Notes: generated from the letters alone by a model not told the origin. Counted from the stretch's first letter, positions 1 through 11,865 are shown. The stretch: DNA of 64,000 nucleotides from Bostrychus sinensis (GCA_020698575.1 CM036248.1:13731729-13795728); one strand, 5' to 3'. Made by a program: numbers and translations.

Positions 1-840
1 TCCCTGTCCTCCCACTGTGCAGCGAAGGGGGTAAGGCAGGAGTGACTGAGTGAGCTGTGACAATGTGCTAGCATCAGCAGGCTCCCGTGAAGCCGGCACT
101 CCTTTGGCAAACAGGAGTTAGCCTGGATTAATGAAGATGCCAGAGTCAGTGCTCAGCTCCTGGCTCCTAATGGCACATCACATGACGCAAATGCACTCAA
201 CACAGGACCGCCATATGGCATCGTCGCCACACACTCACCGGGAGATTTTGAGTTGAAAAAAAAAAAAAAAAAAATGCACTTGTAACACATTTGGTCGTGC
301 ATACATTGCCACACACATTCAGTGCAACGACTTGTGGGTGCATCCCTGATGTAGACAAATGTTTAGTGGGGAATCCTCCAGTGCCCAAGCGTGAGTGATA
401 CGCCGGTACACCCACAAAGTCCCTTGCCCTATCCATCTCCGACGTCATTGGCAGTCTAAATCTTTCAGTCATGGCTGCATCCATAATGGGCCAATTACTG
501 CCGATGGGGATCCCAGTCCCAGTCTGACAATTACATCTGTTAGAGTTTGAGAGCGTTAATGCCTAAAAAATATCAATTAAGGTGATTGATCAGGATGTTA
601 ATATGCTATTAAACAGCAGTCTGGGCTGGTGGAGCGTTCCTGTTGATTGGGCTGAAATGAGAGCAACTTACCGGGATGGAGCCACTGTAATTTAGTGGGC
701 CAGTTAGAGTGCCCATCTGATGAACACAGCGATGGCCCATGGTTTGATTTTTATAGCCAAACAAACCTGGACAAGAAGAACTTTGAGTAACTAGTGCTGA
801 GAGCTGAACTGACTGACACCTTCCTAGATCCAAATAAAGA
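1..840. other. Gene-free, CNE-like sequence
   Basis: No exon or repeat is recognised. The stretch is balanced in composition, nearly free of simple repeats apart from one A-run near 257-274, and contains homeodomain-like cores such as GGATTAATGAAG (about 135-146), CCAATTACTGC (about 490) and CAATTAAGGTGATTGATCAG (about 574-593). This texture is typical of conserved non-coding elements near vertebrate developmental genes. Conservation itself cannot be seen from one sequence, so this is an inference. Confidence 0.35.
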
Positions 841-2039
841 CCGTTATCAATATCAATTCACTAGACATTTAGAAATTAATAGTTTTACATGCTTTAGTTG
901 TAGACCAAAGATCTGTTTCTGTAAGTTTTTTAAATCAACATTTATCTTTAATAAAACTCCTTGGCAGTGATAGTTGAGGTGGAGTATGCCGCAGTGATTC
1001 TCATTCATAGATTGGCAAAGTAAACTTTCAAAGTGTCTCCTTTATTGAAGTAGCAAAATTGTTTCAACAGAGTCTTATCTTGACACTGCTTTTTCCGAAG
1101 CATTTGTCTTTTTAGCTCAATGTTTAAACAGCTCGGCCAGTAATGTCTCATATTTGAGCCTGGGCATAATGCAGTGATAAGGCCAAAACCTTCTCCACTC
1201 CTAATGCCATGGACACACCTTAGTGGACTACTATATTGGTCCATGATAAATGTGTGAATGTGAGTTATTGCCATGGAACTAAAATGCCACTGTTCACAGT
1301 TGCCACAGTTGCTAAAGACAGAAGACCCATAACAGGAAAAAACAAAAGAAAAATTAACAATTTTGTACTATTATTTTGTATGTATTAATTTAGTCCAGCT
1401 ACATGCCATTGTACTCTGGTCCCTCGGTCCCAGGCCTGGACAAATGGAGAGGTGTACTTCAGGAAGGGCATCCAGTGAAAAAAAAAAAAAAACTGCCAAA
1501 TCACTGCAGAGTAGGAGGCAGATGAATTGCTGTGCTGAGGCAAGAAAGGAAAAGCAATATTATGTTTAAAAATATGTTATACATTTTAAAACCACTATTT
1601 CAGTGCATAAGATTGCTTCTGCCTGTTCTTGGGATTTTCTCTTCCCAAATAACTTTTTCAGTAAACAAGAAACAACTTAGGGCCCAAGCGCAATTAAAAG
1701 TTTAGTCTCTGGTTTTAGGTCCTATCCAGAACGATGACAAACCTGCTTCATCAGCCAATAACTCTGAAGAACTCCATCAGAGTCAGAACAGGATGAGATG
1801 AGTCAGTGAATGAACATTACTGCAAAGTATTTTCCTCTTTTGGCTGAAAATGTGTTGGATTTGCAAGTGCTGCGAACAGACAATTTAATTTCTTTGCTCA
1901 ATCCAATTCAGAAAAAGGAAAGGGATATCTGCAATCTTAGCTTTCTGCAATGACAGGGTGTATTTTCAATTGCAACACGGCTCCTTTTTACCCCAACGAT
2001 TGTGTGCAAACATAAAGGATCCTCTTGCATTGTCAGAAC
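841..2039. other. Gene-free stretch, nothing distinctive
   Basis: Only short chance reading frames and A/T runs are seen. The one recognisable item is a decayed dispersed repeat at about 1425-1560, listed separately. Confidence 0.5.
1425..1560 (+). repeat. Dispersed repeat family R1 fragment
   Basis: Contains the family signature GGTCCCAGGCCTGGACAAAT followed by AGGAAGGGCATCCAGT and, further on, AGGAGGCAGATGAATTGCTG. The same order of motifs occurs at about 11955-12100, 20125-20240 and 38598-38760 on the plus strand and at 42655-42740, 51545-51735 and 59035-59235 on the minus strand. This is a common teleost SINE-like or LINE-tail family. An A-run has expanded in the middle of this copy. Confidence 0.6.
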
Positions 2040-2570
2040 TCTGAGTGAAGCCTTGAATGGGGGCAATTAAACTCTGAAGTGTAATTTCTTACATTTGCTG
2101 TGCGTTACAAAATGTTTCCTCTTTTTTATTGTCTTGTGGATGATCACCGCAGTGGCTCTGTCCTACCTCAACCTTTCTTTTTTTCTTTTTTTCCCTCTCC
2201 TCCCTCAGCTGCGTCAGATTTTGAAAAGCCTCTAGCTGTCCCATTCTTCCCCTGGCACGGCATCACACACTCATTTCATTTCTCATTTACAGACTGATAA
2301 TCAGAATGTCATTACAGTGTCCACACAGGGCTGCTGGAGGGGTAATTGAGCAGCATAAAAGGCATTTGAAAGCAGGATGAATAATAGAAGTGGAGAAGGG
2401 GGGTGAGTGGCGAGCTGGACCTAGGCCTGCTCTCTCTCAGGTGTCTGGCTGCTATCGGGTGGCATCCGGCTTGGCATTATGGTTAACCATGTCTACGTCA
2501 ACCTCATTTTTCACCTAAAGCACATTAAGAGAGAGGCATCCACACTCATCGGGGGAAGAAAGGGAAGGGA
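2040..2570. other. CNE-like island A
   Basis: Repeat-poor, moderately GC-balanced stretch between low-complexity sequence. It carries GATAATCAGAATGTCATTAC at 2296-2315 and a nearby GTAATTGAGCAGCAT. Both motifs recur in the same order in island B (about 4848-4910). Homeodomain-like TAATTGA and GATAATC cores are present. A duplicated regulatory element is inferred, not shown. Confidence 0.4.
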
Positions 2571-4599
2571 ATCGATATGATAGTTTCAGAAGGTCAAAGT
2601 CAAACATCAACAATCACTTAACATGGTGCATCAAGGGTAGCTTTCCATTCAAAAACAAAGCAGCCTTTTGTCCTTGATGCTGGTAATGTGGGGAGCACTC
2701 TGCTTTGCATTTGTACTCAGGACACGTCTGCTTAGGTAGAGGTTAAGCCCAGGTCTCAGCGGGATGCAGCAAAGAGTCTATTTTTTTTTTTTTTTTTTTT
2801 AAACCTGTGAGCGGTTTCTGCACAAGCTGCTTCATTAATTAAATCGACCTAGACTCAGTATTTCAAAGAAGAAAGTGCTGGATTTTATCTAGTTTGTGTT
2901 CTCACAGTCCACAAAGATTGACTAAAAAGAAAGTGAATTATTTCTGTTAAACATCTAAGCATCTTAAAAAACAAAATAAAATGTATTAAAACATGCTTAT
3001 TATTATCTTTTTTTTTTTTTTAATGTATTGAAACTTATTTTTCTTCTTTTTTTTCCATTTTTCAATTCATCTAAACATCCACAAATGGCTGCAGCTGAAA
3101 TCAATCAACCTCCCAACATACAACAACAAAGTGAACTGGCTCTTCATTATTTTATTTAGCAAGCTACATAATGAAATACAAATGGATTATAAAGCCAATG
3201 TGTTCAGCTTAAATGTCTAGAGGTGTGAGGTTTTTACATTCCCTGCAAAAACTGAGAAAGTTGTTCTCACTCCCAGGGCTGAGCTGGTTTGAGAGTTCTC
3301 GTGGCTTATTCTTGACACTTCATCTGGGCAGAACTTTTTTTTCTTGTGGTGTTTCCAAAAACGATTGTGTGATTGGTCAGGAATTTGATGTGGGCGTGGC
3401 TAATGAGCTGGCAGAAATGTGGCTATGACAACAGTGGGAGGGGCCTGTAAGTTCTGTGTTTGAGTCTCTTGTGAAGTTTGAAATGTTTTGCACAGAACAA
3501 ACTTTTTTCCTCTTGCCACCACAAGAACAGAAAGTAATAGTCTGCCTTACTATTCTTAAGTCTGGTGAACTGATTCAATCCTGTTGTGTAGAACAACCTG
3601 CCAAGGTTTGACATTATGTTGTTTTGTCCAGTGGCCACTGTGGCAGGTCTTTTTTGGCAAGTTCCTAGCCTTCCACAAGACATAATTTAGTTGTTTAAAT
3701 GTTTACATATCATTGAATTTATCAAATATTTAGAAAAAAAGGTCATTAAAAAAAAAAAAAAAATTAGGGAGACATTTCTAAGTACAATGACAGATATTCA
3801 GTTCTAAAATAAACTAAAATATGTGTAAGTTATCATCCCACTGGCCAGCGTGGCAAGCGAGTCAACTTTTTACTATAGCCAAAATAGAAATCCACCACAC
3901 ATTTGACAGGTTGGCTAGGGTTAATGTTTATAATAATTATCATCACACTCTTTGCTTTTTATTCCTGTTTATACACCCCAGTAATCACCTTTGACCAGAG
4001 GCAATGATTACATACCGAGCCCCAGTTCCCTGGTGAAACCAGTTCATCCAATTGTTTTTCATTTCATGAGAAAAAGAGAAAAATATTTATATTCTATATT
4101 ATTTTATATTGTATCTTTCTTTACAGGTCGTACGTATTAAATGGGAGCAAAAATACAGCACATTTCTACCTTCATTGGCACACTTCATATGATCTAGATG
4201 TCTTTACATTTAATTCAACCATTTGCACTCACATATTCATACAGCAGTCTTTGTAGACCTTCTACTTATTTGACGACCTGCTCCATCTCCAGAGTCACCA
4301 ATATTCCTGTCATTAATATTCCTATAATTTCTCTTCTCGCCTATTTTACAAATTCACCACACAAATTGATATACCCATGCACCCTTTTGCTGTCCCTGCT
4401 CTACGTTTTCTAAAGTTCAGCTCTCCCCTTTGGCACACAGTAAAAAATGATTAGGTAAAACTGTCAAAAAGAGTTAATAACTTCAGCAGACCGAAATGCA
4501 TTTCTATGAGACAGATGTAGAAAATTCATTACTATTGCACTCAAAACTCTCTAATTTCATTGTCAGGAAATATGGGCTTTATTGAAAAATGATTGGCCA
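2571..4599. other. Gene-free stretch with T-runs and one dispersed repeat
   Basis: Long T or A runs (about 2780-2800, 3008-3022, 3748-3763) and AT-rich sequence. The segment 3972-4100 matches 11737-11865 and is listed as a repeat pair. No exon recognised. Confidence 0.5.
3972..4100 (+). repeat. Dispersed repeat R2, copy 1
   Basis: CCAGTAATCACCTTTGACCA, then GATTACATACC, and after a gap CAATTGTTTTTCATTTC with an A/G-rich follow-on. The same series appears at 11737-11865 with scattered substitutions and small gaps. The family is not identified. Confidence 0.55.
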
Positions 4600-5110
4600 C
4601 CCCAGCTTTAGGCCCTCCTTATGTCATATGTCATTTTGCCACACAGCTCACAAATGGAGTATGACTCAGTAGTGACACAGATAACAACTCTAGCATCTGT
4701 ATTACAATCTAATGTTATTTGTTTTGTTGCCCAGCCCTCCCCGCGCGCGCTTCCGCCGGATCCGACTGTGGCGTGGCAGCTTGGCACAGCGCCAGCCCCC
4801 GTTTGGCCGCGGTGGTACATTTCCATCTCATTCATCACATAAAGACAGATAATCAGAAAGTCATTACAGTAGCTTGACACCAGCGCTTGCCCTGGGAAGA
4901 CAGAGTAATTGAGCACCACAGAAGGGAAGAGTGCAGCCTGAGCCAAGGCCGCGACGTAATGAATGTGAGATTTCCAACATAAGAACCAAGGAGAGAGCAT
5001 GTAGAAATGGAAATGGACAGTAAAGGAGAATGACAGCAAGGGGAGGTATTGGGAGATGGATTTGTGTGGCTACGTGCACAAAGGGAAGACTGAAAAACAC
5101 TAGCATGACT
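4600..5110. other. CNE-like island B
   Basis: Balanced composition, with a short CpG-rich patch at about 4738-4812 (CCGCGCGCGCTTCCGCCGG) and the motif GATAATCAGAAAGTCATTAC at 4848-4867, followed about 25 bases later by GTAATTGAGCACCAC. Both motifs match island A. Several overlapping reading frames on both strands cross this segment without recognisable protein similarity, as expected for a slowly evolving, stop-poor non-coding stretch. Confidence 0.4.
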
Positions 5111-5271
5111 TTTGGTAATTGAATCAATACACACACTGTCAGGCAGTAGCAACCTCAAAAAGTGAGCTTTAAATGAACTTTTTGGCATCTTTTGTCTCCT
5201 TTAGTCTGTGCAAAAGAAAGCACAGTAAATACCCTCTTGTACTAATTAATTCATTTTTTTCCTTCTGCTTA

Positions 5272-5327
5272 TCACACACAAACTCCAGTCCTTTTTCACT
5301 CCATTGGCTTCCAGATTCTTTTAGAGT

Positions 5328-5358
<31 letters not shown>

Positions 5359-5695
5359 GTATTGTGTTTTTAAAGCCTTGAACGGCCTTGCCCCACCATA
5401 ACTGGCTGAGGCATTAGCTATTTGCAGCCTAAATAGGGCCTTGAGATCTTCAAATCAACTCCTTTTAGAAGTCCCGAGAGCTAAATATAAACACTGGGGT
5501 GACTGGGCCTTCTCTCTGGCCGGGCCCAGACTCTGGAACAAGCTGCCCATCATCATTTTATTATACATTATAATATTATAGGTATTTCCATTTTTTTATG
5601 TTTTTATTGATTTTACTTAGATTTTATTTGAAAGCACTTTGATCACTTTGTGTGCTGTAAAAAGCTGTACAAATAAATGTTGATTTGATTTGCTT
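5272..5695 (+). mobile_element. L2-like LINE, 3' end of ORF2 plus 3' tail
   Basis: Translation gives the end of an L2-clade reverse transcriptase protein: HWLPDSFRVDLK before an A-run, then KALNGLAPP, an in-frame stop, LRSSNQLLLEVPR and FSLAGPRLWNKLP. These match the usual L2 order HWLP - FKALNGLAPPYL - LRS - P.RLWNSLP. The A-run at 5334-5358 lies inside the coding part and breaks the frame. The tail GAAAGCACTTTGATCACTTT ... TGCTGTACAAATAAATGTTG is the usual fish L2 3' end. It is a dead, heavily 5'-truncated copy. Confidence 0.85.
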
Positions 5696-5764
5696 ATAAC
5701 CATTAGGGGTTGTAGGATAAGCTTGTTTCAGCAACTATGGACCTTATGCATGCACACACTAGAT

Positions 5765-6060
5765 CTGTGGTTCTCAAAATTTTCATTCAGTGTACCACCA
5801 CAGAAAATAAATGGCTTTCCAAGTACCATCTTTACTTAAATGAGCTGAAATGTAGACTAACCCACATCTAAACCAAAGATTAAAATAATAATAATGATTC
5901 GGTCTTAAGCATGCGTACACCAGGACTCAACTCAGTTCTTCAACAAAAGCAGGATTAAAAAAAAAACACAAAAAAAAAACAACAACAACAACAACCAAGC
6001 CAGGACAAAAAGAGGACAGAATCTGCATTTTACTGCTGTGTCACAATTTGAGAACCATTG
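5765..6060. mobile_element. Small hAT-like non-autonomous element
   Basis: Left end CTGTGGTTCTCAAAATTTT and right end CACAATTTGAGAACCATTG form inverted repeats (CTGTGGTTCTCAAA against CAATGGTTCTCAAA), the common hAT end type. Flanks CACTAGAT and GCCTAGAC agree at 5 of 8 positions, as expected for an old 8-bp target duplication. The interior holds A-rich and CAA repeats and no coding sequence. Confidence 0.65.
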
Positions 6061-6165
6061 GCCTAGACAATAGCCAGTTAGTTATAGGGCTGACACTTAG
6101 AGACATAGACAGATACATACACAGACAGATTCATTCATTCAATTTAGAGTCACACATTCATCATT

Positions 6166-6882
6166 TTGTCCTAGGTTTTCCCCGGGATCTCCGCCCAGTG
6201 GGACATGCTCCTCAGGTAGGCATCCAGGAGGCATTTCGATCAGATGCCTGTGCCATTCACTTCAACTAGTTCCTCACGAGTGACCAAGCTCCTCACCCTA
6301 TCTCTAAGGGAGTGCTCAGCCACCCTGCGGAGGAAACTCATTTTGGCCACTTGTATCTGGGATCTTGTCTTTTCGGTCATGACCCAAAATTCACGCCCAT
6401 AGGTGAGAGTAGGAACGTAGATCGACGGTAAATTGAGCGCTTTGACTTCCGGCTCATTTCCTTCTATTCCACAACAGACCGATACAACAACTGCATACTA
6501 CAGATGCTGCACTACTCCACTTCCAAAGGGTTTGGCCTTGACTCACGCCTCACCCATCATAAGAAACGCAGGTCTAGAATAATAATCAGGCAGGAACTCT
6601 ACTCCGACTTGTAGAGGGAAAGTCACCCTTTTCAAGTTGAGAACCACGGCCTCTGACTTGGAGGTGCTGATTCTCATCCCAGCTGCTTCACACTTGGCTG
6701 CAAAACACCCCAGCACATGCCGAAGGTACTGCATTGAGCCAGTTAACAGGATAACATCATCTGCAAAAAGCAGAAATGAAATCCTGTGGTCCCCAAACAG
6801 GACTCCCTCTGGCCCTTGGCTGTGCCTAGAAATTCTGTCCATACAAAATATGAACAGAACCGGTGACAAAGGGCAGCCCTTG
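6166..6882 (-). mobile_element. Non-LTR retrotransposon fragment with reverse transcriptase core
   Basis: A 108-codon frame at 6869-6543 encodes the catalytic palm of a LINE reverse transcriptase: MSPVLFIFCMDRISR, then FLLFADDVILL (the FADD catalytic motif), then AAKCEAAGMRISTSKSEAVV. Further 3' (6450-6166), frame-broken sequence still matches this teleost family's C-terminal part (SIYVPTLTYG, then FLRRVAEHSLRDRVRS). It lacks both the 5' half and the 3' tail that the copy at 14234-15396 retains. It lies inside a SINE. Clade not assigned with confidence. Confidence 0.85.
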
Positions 6883-6915
6883 CTACCATCCAGTCAACAT
6901 GTGACTGGATGGTAG
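6883..6915. repeat. 14-bp perfect inverted repeat at a LINE/SINE junction
   Basis: CTACCATCCAGTCA, a 5-base loop ACATG, then TGACTGGATGGTAG. The right arm belongs to the SINE; the left arm abuts the 5' end of the LINE fragment. Confidence 0.9.
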
Positions 6916-7062
6916 AAGGAAGCCTTAGAGAACCCACAGTAACTCAAGAAGGCCATGCAGCCTGCACACAGAGAGGTTAGGGTTGACCAGGGACATGAGG
7001 CCACAATCTTCTTGCATTGAGGCAAGAGCACCAACCACTCTGCCACTGCTATCTTGTAGTTA

Positions 7063-9514
7063 AAGATAGTATATTAAATTGACTCTTAAAAAATCAATCA
7101 AATCTTTGTGGTATGTTGCTCGTCATTTAACAGCTAGAAACAACAATTTAATCTCATATTAGCCCCATAGTGAAGTTTAGCAAAAATGATCTAATTTCCA
7201 TCAAAGCGAGTCTTCATAACCTGTTACATCTGCTATCACATCTGCGATCGCATTCAAAGAGTTCTTCAGGGAGGGAGATGTTTGGAAAAACCTTAATGAC
7301 TTGTTCAGCGATCATTTAGCAAAAATGACTTTTGTGGAGCCAGTTGTTGCAGAGATGAACACATGCTATATCCATGTCGGGAGCTTACAGCTGGTATGTT
7401 ATGCTTTTGCAGTTCAAATCCTTTTTGGAGTGCAATGTTGTATGTCTTATAACACATGTCAATTTAATGAGTGACTTAGTATTTTAAGTTTGACCTCTGA
7501 TTCAAAAAACCTAAAGATATTGGCAACGATACATGTAATAAATAAAAACATTAAAAGCACATCTAAACAGCTCATTAAAATTCATTACATAGAGTTTCGA
7601 AGACTTTGGCCTTGACTCACACCTCACCCATCATATGAAACGCACATCATGTTTAGTTTATGGAAAGTTTATTATTGACAAGTCTAGAATAATAATGAGT
7701 TTGACCGACCATCCATGGGTTGTCGGCTATGAGACTATCAAGGAGGTTGTTCAGTCCTCAAGAAGGCATATCTTCTTCACGTTAACATGGGTTACTTTGG
7801 CTTACTCCCAGTATCCAAGGACATGTAAGTGTTTTAGTGAACTAATTTTCCTTATAATGAATGTGAGAATGAATGGTTGTCAGTCTGTGTATGTCTCTGT
7901 GATCATTGTCCAGGCCCAAAGTTGCAGGGACACACTCTAGACACCTGACCGCTAACGAGAATAATAATCAGAAGAAGATGACTAAACAAATCTAATTATT
8001 AATGAATCTTTGACACCAATAATATTAACGAGTTAAAGGAAACAGCTACTAATGCCTTTGATATCCATGCTATTTTCTACCCCACAATACTTTTATTTCC
8101 TGTAATTTAAGAGCTGGATACTGTCCCCAAGTCCATTACGGCTCTGTTATAAATCAACACTTTTGCTACACAGAAACTGAACACCACAAAAACACCTAAT
8201 GGCCACAGATTTCTCCTTCTTTAACACTGTTTTAGAGCAGCTATAAAGTTACAACAATGCCTCTCCATTTCACTTAGAGCAGCTCCAGACGCCAAAAATT
8301 GCCAAGTGATTTACGCCCCGATAACAATAAATATGTTGGCGAAATGGAAAAGCAGTAAAGGAATAATCCCAGGGAGGACTGAGAAAAGCTGATCCGGTGT
8401 GTTGTGTGTGTCAGAGTTAAGGCTGTGTGGTTTATTGCTGCCAAAAGGTGCCAGGGTAGCTCTTAGATGAAGACACTCTCATTTTCCAAGTTGGGAAGTT
8501 TCCAGGCTCTTTTAAAAGCATCTTGTTTTGAAACGTCTCTTGCACTGGGAGATTATATTTCGGGCTGCTTCTTGTATGCTTTAGGTAATAGGAATTATGG
8601 GGGAGCTTTAGACCATATTCTTGTTGTGCAGCAGGGGCACTAACCACTCTGCCACTGTACACCGCCATCATGTAGTTCAGAAAATTCAATTAACTGGCAG
8701 TATTTTTGCCTTTACTTTTTGATTGGTCAAACAGAAACTGTAGTGACAGTGAATGGCAGATATCTGTCGCAGCTCGTCTTTGGTCATAACACGGCTCTAT
8801 CTGTGATCTTTGTTCTTGTCCCATGTTTTTGAGCTTCAATGGATGATTTTTCCCACGATAGGAATCTTACTTTTGAGGCAGAAAAAATCGTGTAGTGTCT
8901 GCCTTTGTCTGAATTTGCTTATTATATAACAGCTAAAAACACCAATTTACAACCTTAATGCAAACAATTTGGGAACGATGTGTAAAATATAAATGGAATT
9001 TAATGATTTGTAAATCTCAAGAATAATAGCACATTTTAATTTTGATGGCAGCTACATATCTCAAAAAGAGCCAGAGCAACAAAAGGCTGGAAAAAAGTTG
9101 CATGGCTAACAACAGCTGAAGGAGCATTTTGTAACTAATTAATTAGTTAACTGGTGTGAAGGGGGTCTGTATTAAACTGTATATATTGGATGCTTATGAA
9201 GCCTGGAAAAAAAAGGTTTTACAATAGAAAAAAAAAAAAAACTGCTGGAAATGCACTTTACAAGGTAATTGGTAACATTTTAGCTTAAATGTTTGGGTAA
9301 ATAGAAGTATTTTAGAAAGGCAGGGTCGGTATTAGCATTGAATGTTCATGATCTTCAGATCCTCCAGCAACAATTATTCTGTATTCTTCTGTCCTGGAAA
9401 TCACTGCACAGATTAGGAACACGCACAGAGGTCATATGGGCACATGAGATTTTCAAATTATTGCATTGGCTTTTATTTACATATTACACAGTGTTTTAGC
9501 TCTTTTGAGTGTGG
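7063..9514. other. Gene-free stretch with two repeat fragments
   Basis: Segment 7610-7690 (TTTGGCCTTGACTCACACCT, later TCTAGAATAATAAT) matches 6530-6585 in the LINE but with about 36 extra bases inside. Segment 8490-8620 matches 10565-10690. Nothing else is recognised. Confidence 0.5.
8490..8620 (+). repeat. Dispersed repeat R3, copy 1
   Basis: GGCTCTTTTAAAAGCATCTT, AACGTCTCTTG, GCTGCTTCTTGTATGCTTTA and GGTAATAGGAATTATGGG occur in the same order and spacing as in 10565-10690. Family unknown. Confidence 0.65.
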
Positions 9515-9780
9515 GTTGTAATTAGTGCTGGGCAACGATTCATTTTTTTAATCGCGATTAATCACGTTTTGTTTTTTTGTTTTTTTTAGATTAATCGCGA
9601 TTACTCGCAGTCTTGCTATAAAATGCAATCAATAATGTACTTGAGCTGTTCCAGCTCCTAAATGGCTCTTTATTTGATAACTTGTAGCTTTTACAATTCA
9701 GCCAATACGTGCAGTTTTGACTTGGTTGCCAATGGTGTATATAGCACCATTTCAAACATGCTTGACACCCAAATAAAAAT

Positions 9781-9859
<79 letters not shown>

Positions 9860-10504
9860 TAAAGAAAAAAATCATTATTTTGCAGACAAGAAACACTACA
9901 GCAGATACAGCTAGGCCTATATTATAACCTTTGTTTGTTTGTTTTTTTACCTTTGGAGCTGGACTTATTTTTTTCAATTCCCAAGTCTCCCCTCCTGCCT
10001 CTGCTGCTGTCCCCCTGCTGCTGCTGCTCTCTTCTCTCTCCCTTATATGACTATCAAAAAACATCATTGATACGATCTGAAAACACCGCGTGTTGTCACA
10101 GACAGCATTAATTAGCTGTGTGTATATTTAACAGGCTATATTTAACATCAATAACAGTTGTAAGGCTTTAGTGGTTTGTATCTCAGTGAGTCCTGGGCCG
10201 ATCTACACGCAACAAACGCTGTTAGGAAGCTAAAAGTCTGCTCTGTCAAGACCATTGGGTCTCTGTACTCTTACTCTGTCCTGCGTGTCCCGCCCCCTGC
10301 CTTGTGTCACAGCTTCACTTTGCGTGGAACGAGAGAAAGAGAGACAGACAAACACACGGCTGCTGAGGACCCAGCTCTGTGAACTGGCTCTTTCATGACT
10401 GACCCATAACTTGCATAAACACGCATTAAAATAATTATCGGTGTTGATTAATTAATGTGTCCACGTAATAATAACACATTAACCTGCCCAGCCCTAGCTG
10501 TAAT
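9515..10504. mobile_element. hAT DNA transposon, non-autonomous, with 8-bp target duplication
   Basis: The element spans 9523-10496 (974 bp). It starts TAGTGCTGGGCAACGATT and ends ACCTGCCCAGCCCTA; the ends are inverted repeats of the TAGGGCTGGGC type common in fish hAT elements. Flanks are GTTGTAAT (9515-9522) and GCTGTAAT (10497-10504), an 8-bp duplication with one change. Near the left end is a short palindromic AATCGCGATTAATCAC stretch. The interior has an (AAC)n-(AAT)n microsatellite at about 9779-9859, which creates a spurious poly-leucine frame on the minus strand. No transposase. Confidence 0.9.
9779..9860. repeat. (AAC)n(AAT)n microsatellite
   Basis: About 11 AAC units followed by about 16 AAT units, inside the hAT element. 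Confidence 0.97.
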
Positions 10505-10564
10505 CTAATCTTAGCCCCCTTAGTGGGAAAAATTTCCAATTTCTCATGAACTGATGGTGTCAAA

Positions 10565-10690
10565 AAAAAGTTTCTGAGCTCTCTTAAAAGCCTCTTGTTT
10601 ATTAACGTCTCTTAGAGTCGGATAATTTCAAGCTGCTGCTTGTACGCTTTAGGTAATAGAAGTAATGGGAGCTCAGACTTTATCCATTAC
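10565..10690 (+). repeat. Dispersed repeat R3, copy 2
   Basis: Mate of 8490-8620: TCTCTTAAAAGCCTCTTG, AACGTCTCTTA, GCTGCTTGTACGCTTTAGG, TAATAGAAGTAATGGG. It starts shortly after the right target duplication of the hAT element. Confidence 0.65.
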
Positions 10691-11736
10691 CAACTTAAGT
10701 AATGCTCCTAAACGACACTGCACAGAAAATTGTCCCTTAGAAATAAGTGGTTAAAACCAAGAGTGGACGATACTGGCTGGAGTCCACTATAGATAACTAT
10801 TCCTAAAGGGCATACAGGCAGAGAAACAGGCCAACAAGGTTATCAACAAGATAAATGTTGTTTGTCTGAGTTCTTCACCTCTTACCCAAATACCCAAGAG
10901 TCTAAGTGTCTCCATCCAACCAAAAGCACGTCTTAGATACAAATGCAAGGCCCCACTTTGGTGAAATAGAGATCTGTAGGTGAATGGTAAAGAACAAATA
11001 CATTATCTCAGTGACAAAACATAATGACAATCCCAAAAGTCCATTAAAAGACTGTAAACTTGGGCATGCAACCAGTAACTCTACATAAAGTTGATTCTTC
11101 CATGCCAATAGAGCGTGAGATGTTGTTAATGTAAAAAAAAAAAAAAAACCTTGACACTTGCCCCATAATTTTCTACTACTTTTGCTTAGGGGTCATGGGG
11201 TCTGACTCAGTTTGGGGCTGAATATTAGGCAGGTGATCATAACACTTAACATTATGACCACCAATATTAGGCAGATGGTCATGATGTTATGGCTGATTGG
11301 TGCACACGGACAAAGAGCCGTTGACTCTCACATTTACCATGAGCAATTGTAGTCTATCCAGTTTACCTACACAAGCATGTTCTTGACAACAGTATGTGGT
11401 TTATCCAAAATATGATCATCGTTGAAACTTTAGCTGGTGACATTTGATGCTTAAATGAAGAGAGACAACTGTGGAGCACCACCTGTGGGGCTGTGACCCT
11501 GGTCTGGAGTCCAGCTGTGTCCACCCAGGTGCACTCTGACATGCTGCGATGTTTGTAGCTCCTCCGTGGGCACAGTATAAAATGCCTATTACGAAGAGGG
11601 CAAACCATGGACAGCACGAACTAGAGTTAACTCTGTTTTGACACACTGCTGTTACTCAAAATGGGTTTTATACACTGTTGCCCATAAAGTTAGAATAAAT
11701 TTTGTTTTCAGACTCCTCAGATTCCTCCATTATACA

Positions 11737-11865
11737 CACCAGTAATCACATTTGACTAGGTCCAAAGATTACAAACTAAGGTCTAGTTAGCCAGATGACA
11801 CAAATACATGCTTAACAATTGTTTGGCATTTCTTAGAAAGAGGAAAAAAATATTTTATTCTGACT
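11737..11865 (+). repeat. Dispersed repeat R2, copy 2
   Basis: CCAGTAATCACATTTGACTA, AAAGATTACAAACTAAGG and CAATTGTTTGGCATTTC parallel 3972-4100. Confidence 0.55.

Larger units (their letters stand above)
6061..7062 (-). mobile_element. tRNA-derived SINE (family S1), split by a LINE
   Basis: The minus strand reads from the right: GTGGCAGAGTGGTTGGTGCT (A-box TGGCAGAGTGG) then a diverged body ending near GAAGGAAGCC (about 6915). The rest of the body continues at 6061-6165 (AGCCAGTTAGTTATAGGGCT and ATTTAGAGTCACACATTC). Comparison with the more complete copy at 52905-53142 shows that the two halves are contiguous in the family and are separated here by the LINE at 6166-6882. Confidence 0.65.

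Noticed and set aside
4738..4812. CpG island promoter
   Set aside because: The CpG-rich patch is only about 75 bases long with no transcript structure next to it.
9591..10067. Minus-strand frame with a long leucine run
   Set aside because: By-product of the (AAT)n repeat inside a hAT element.
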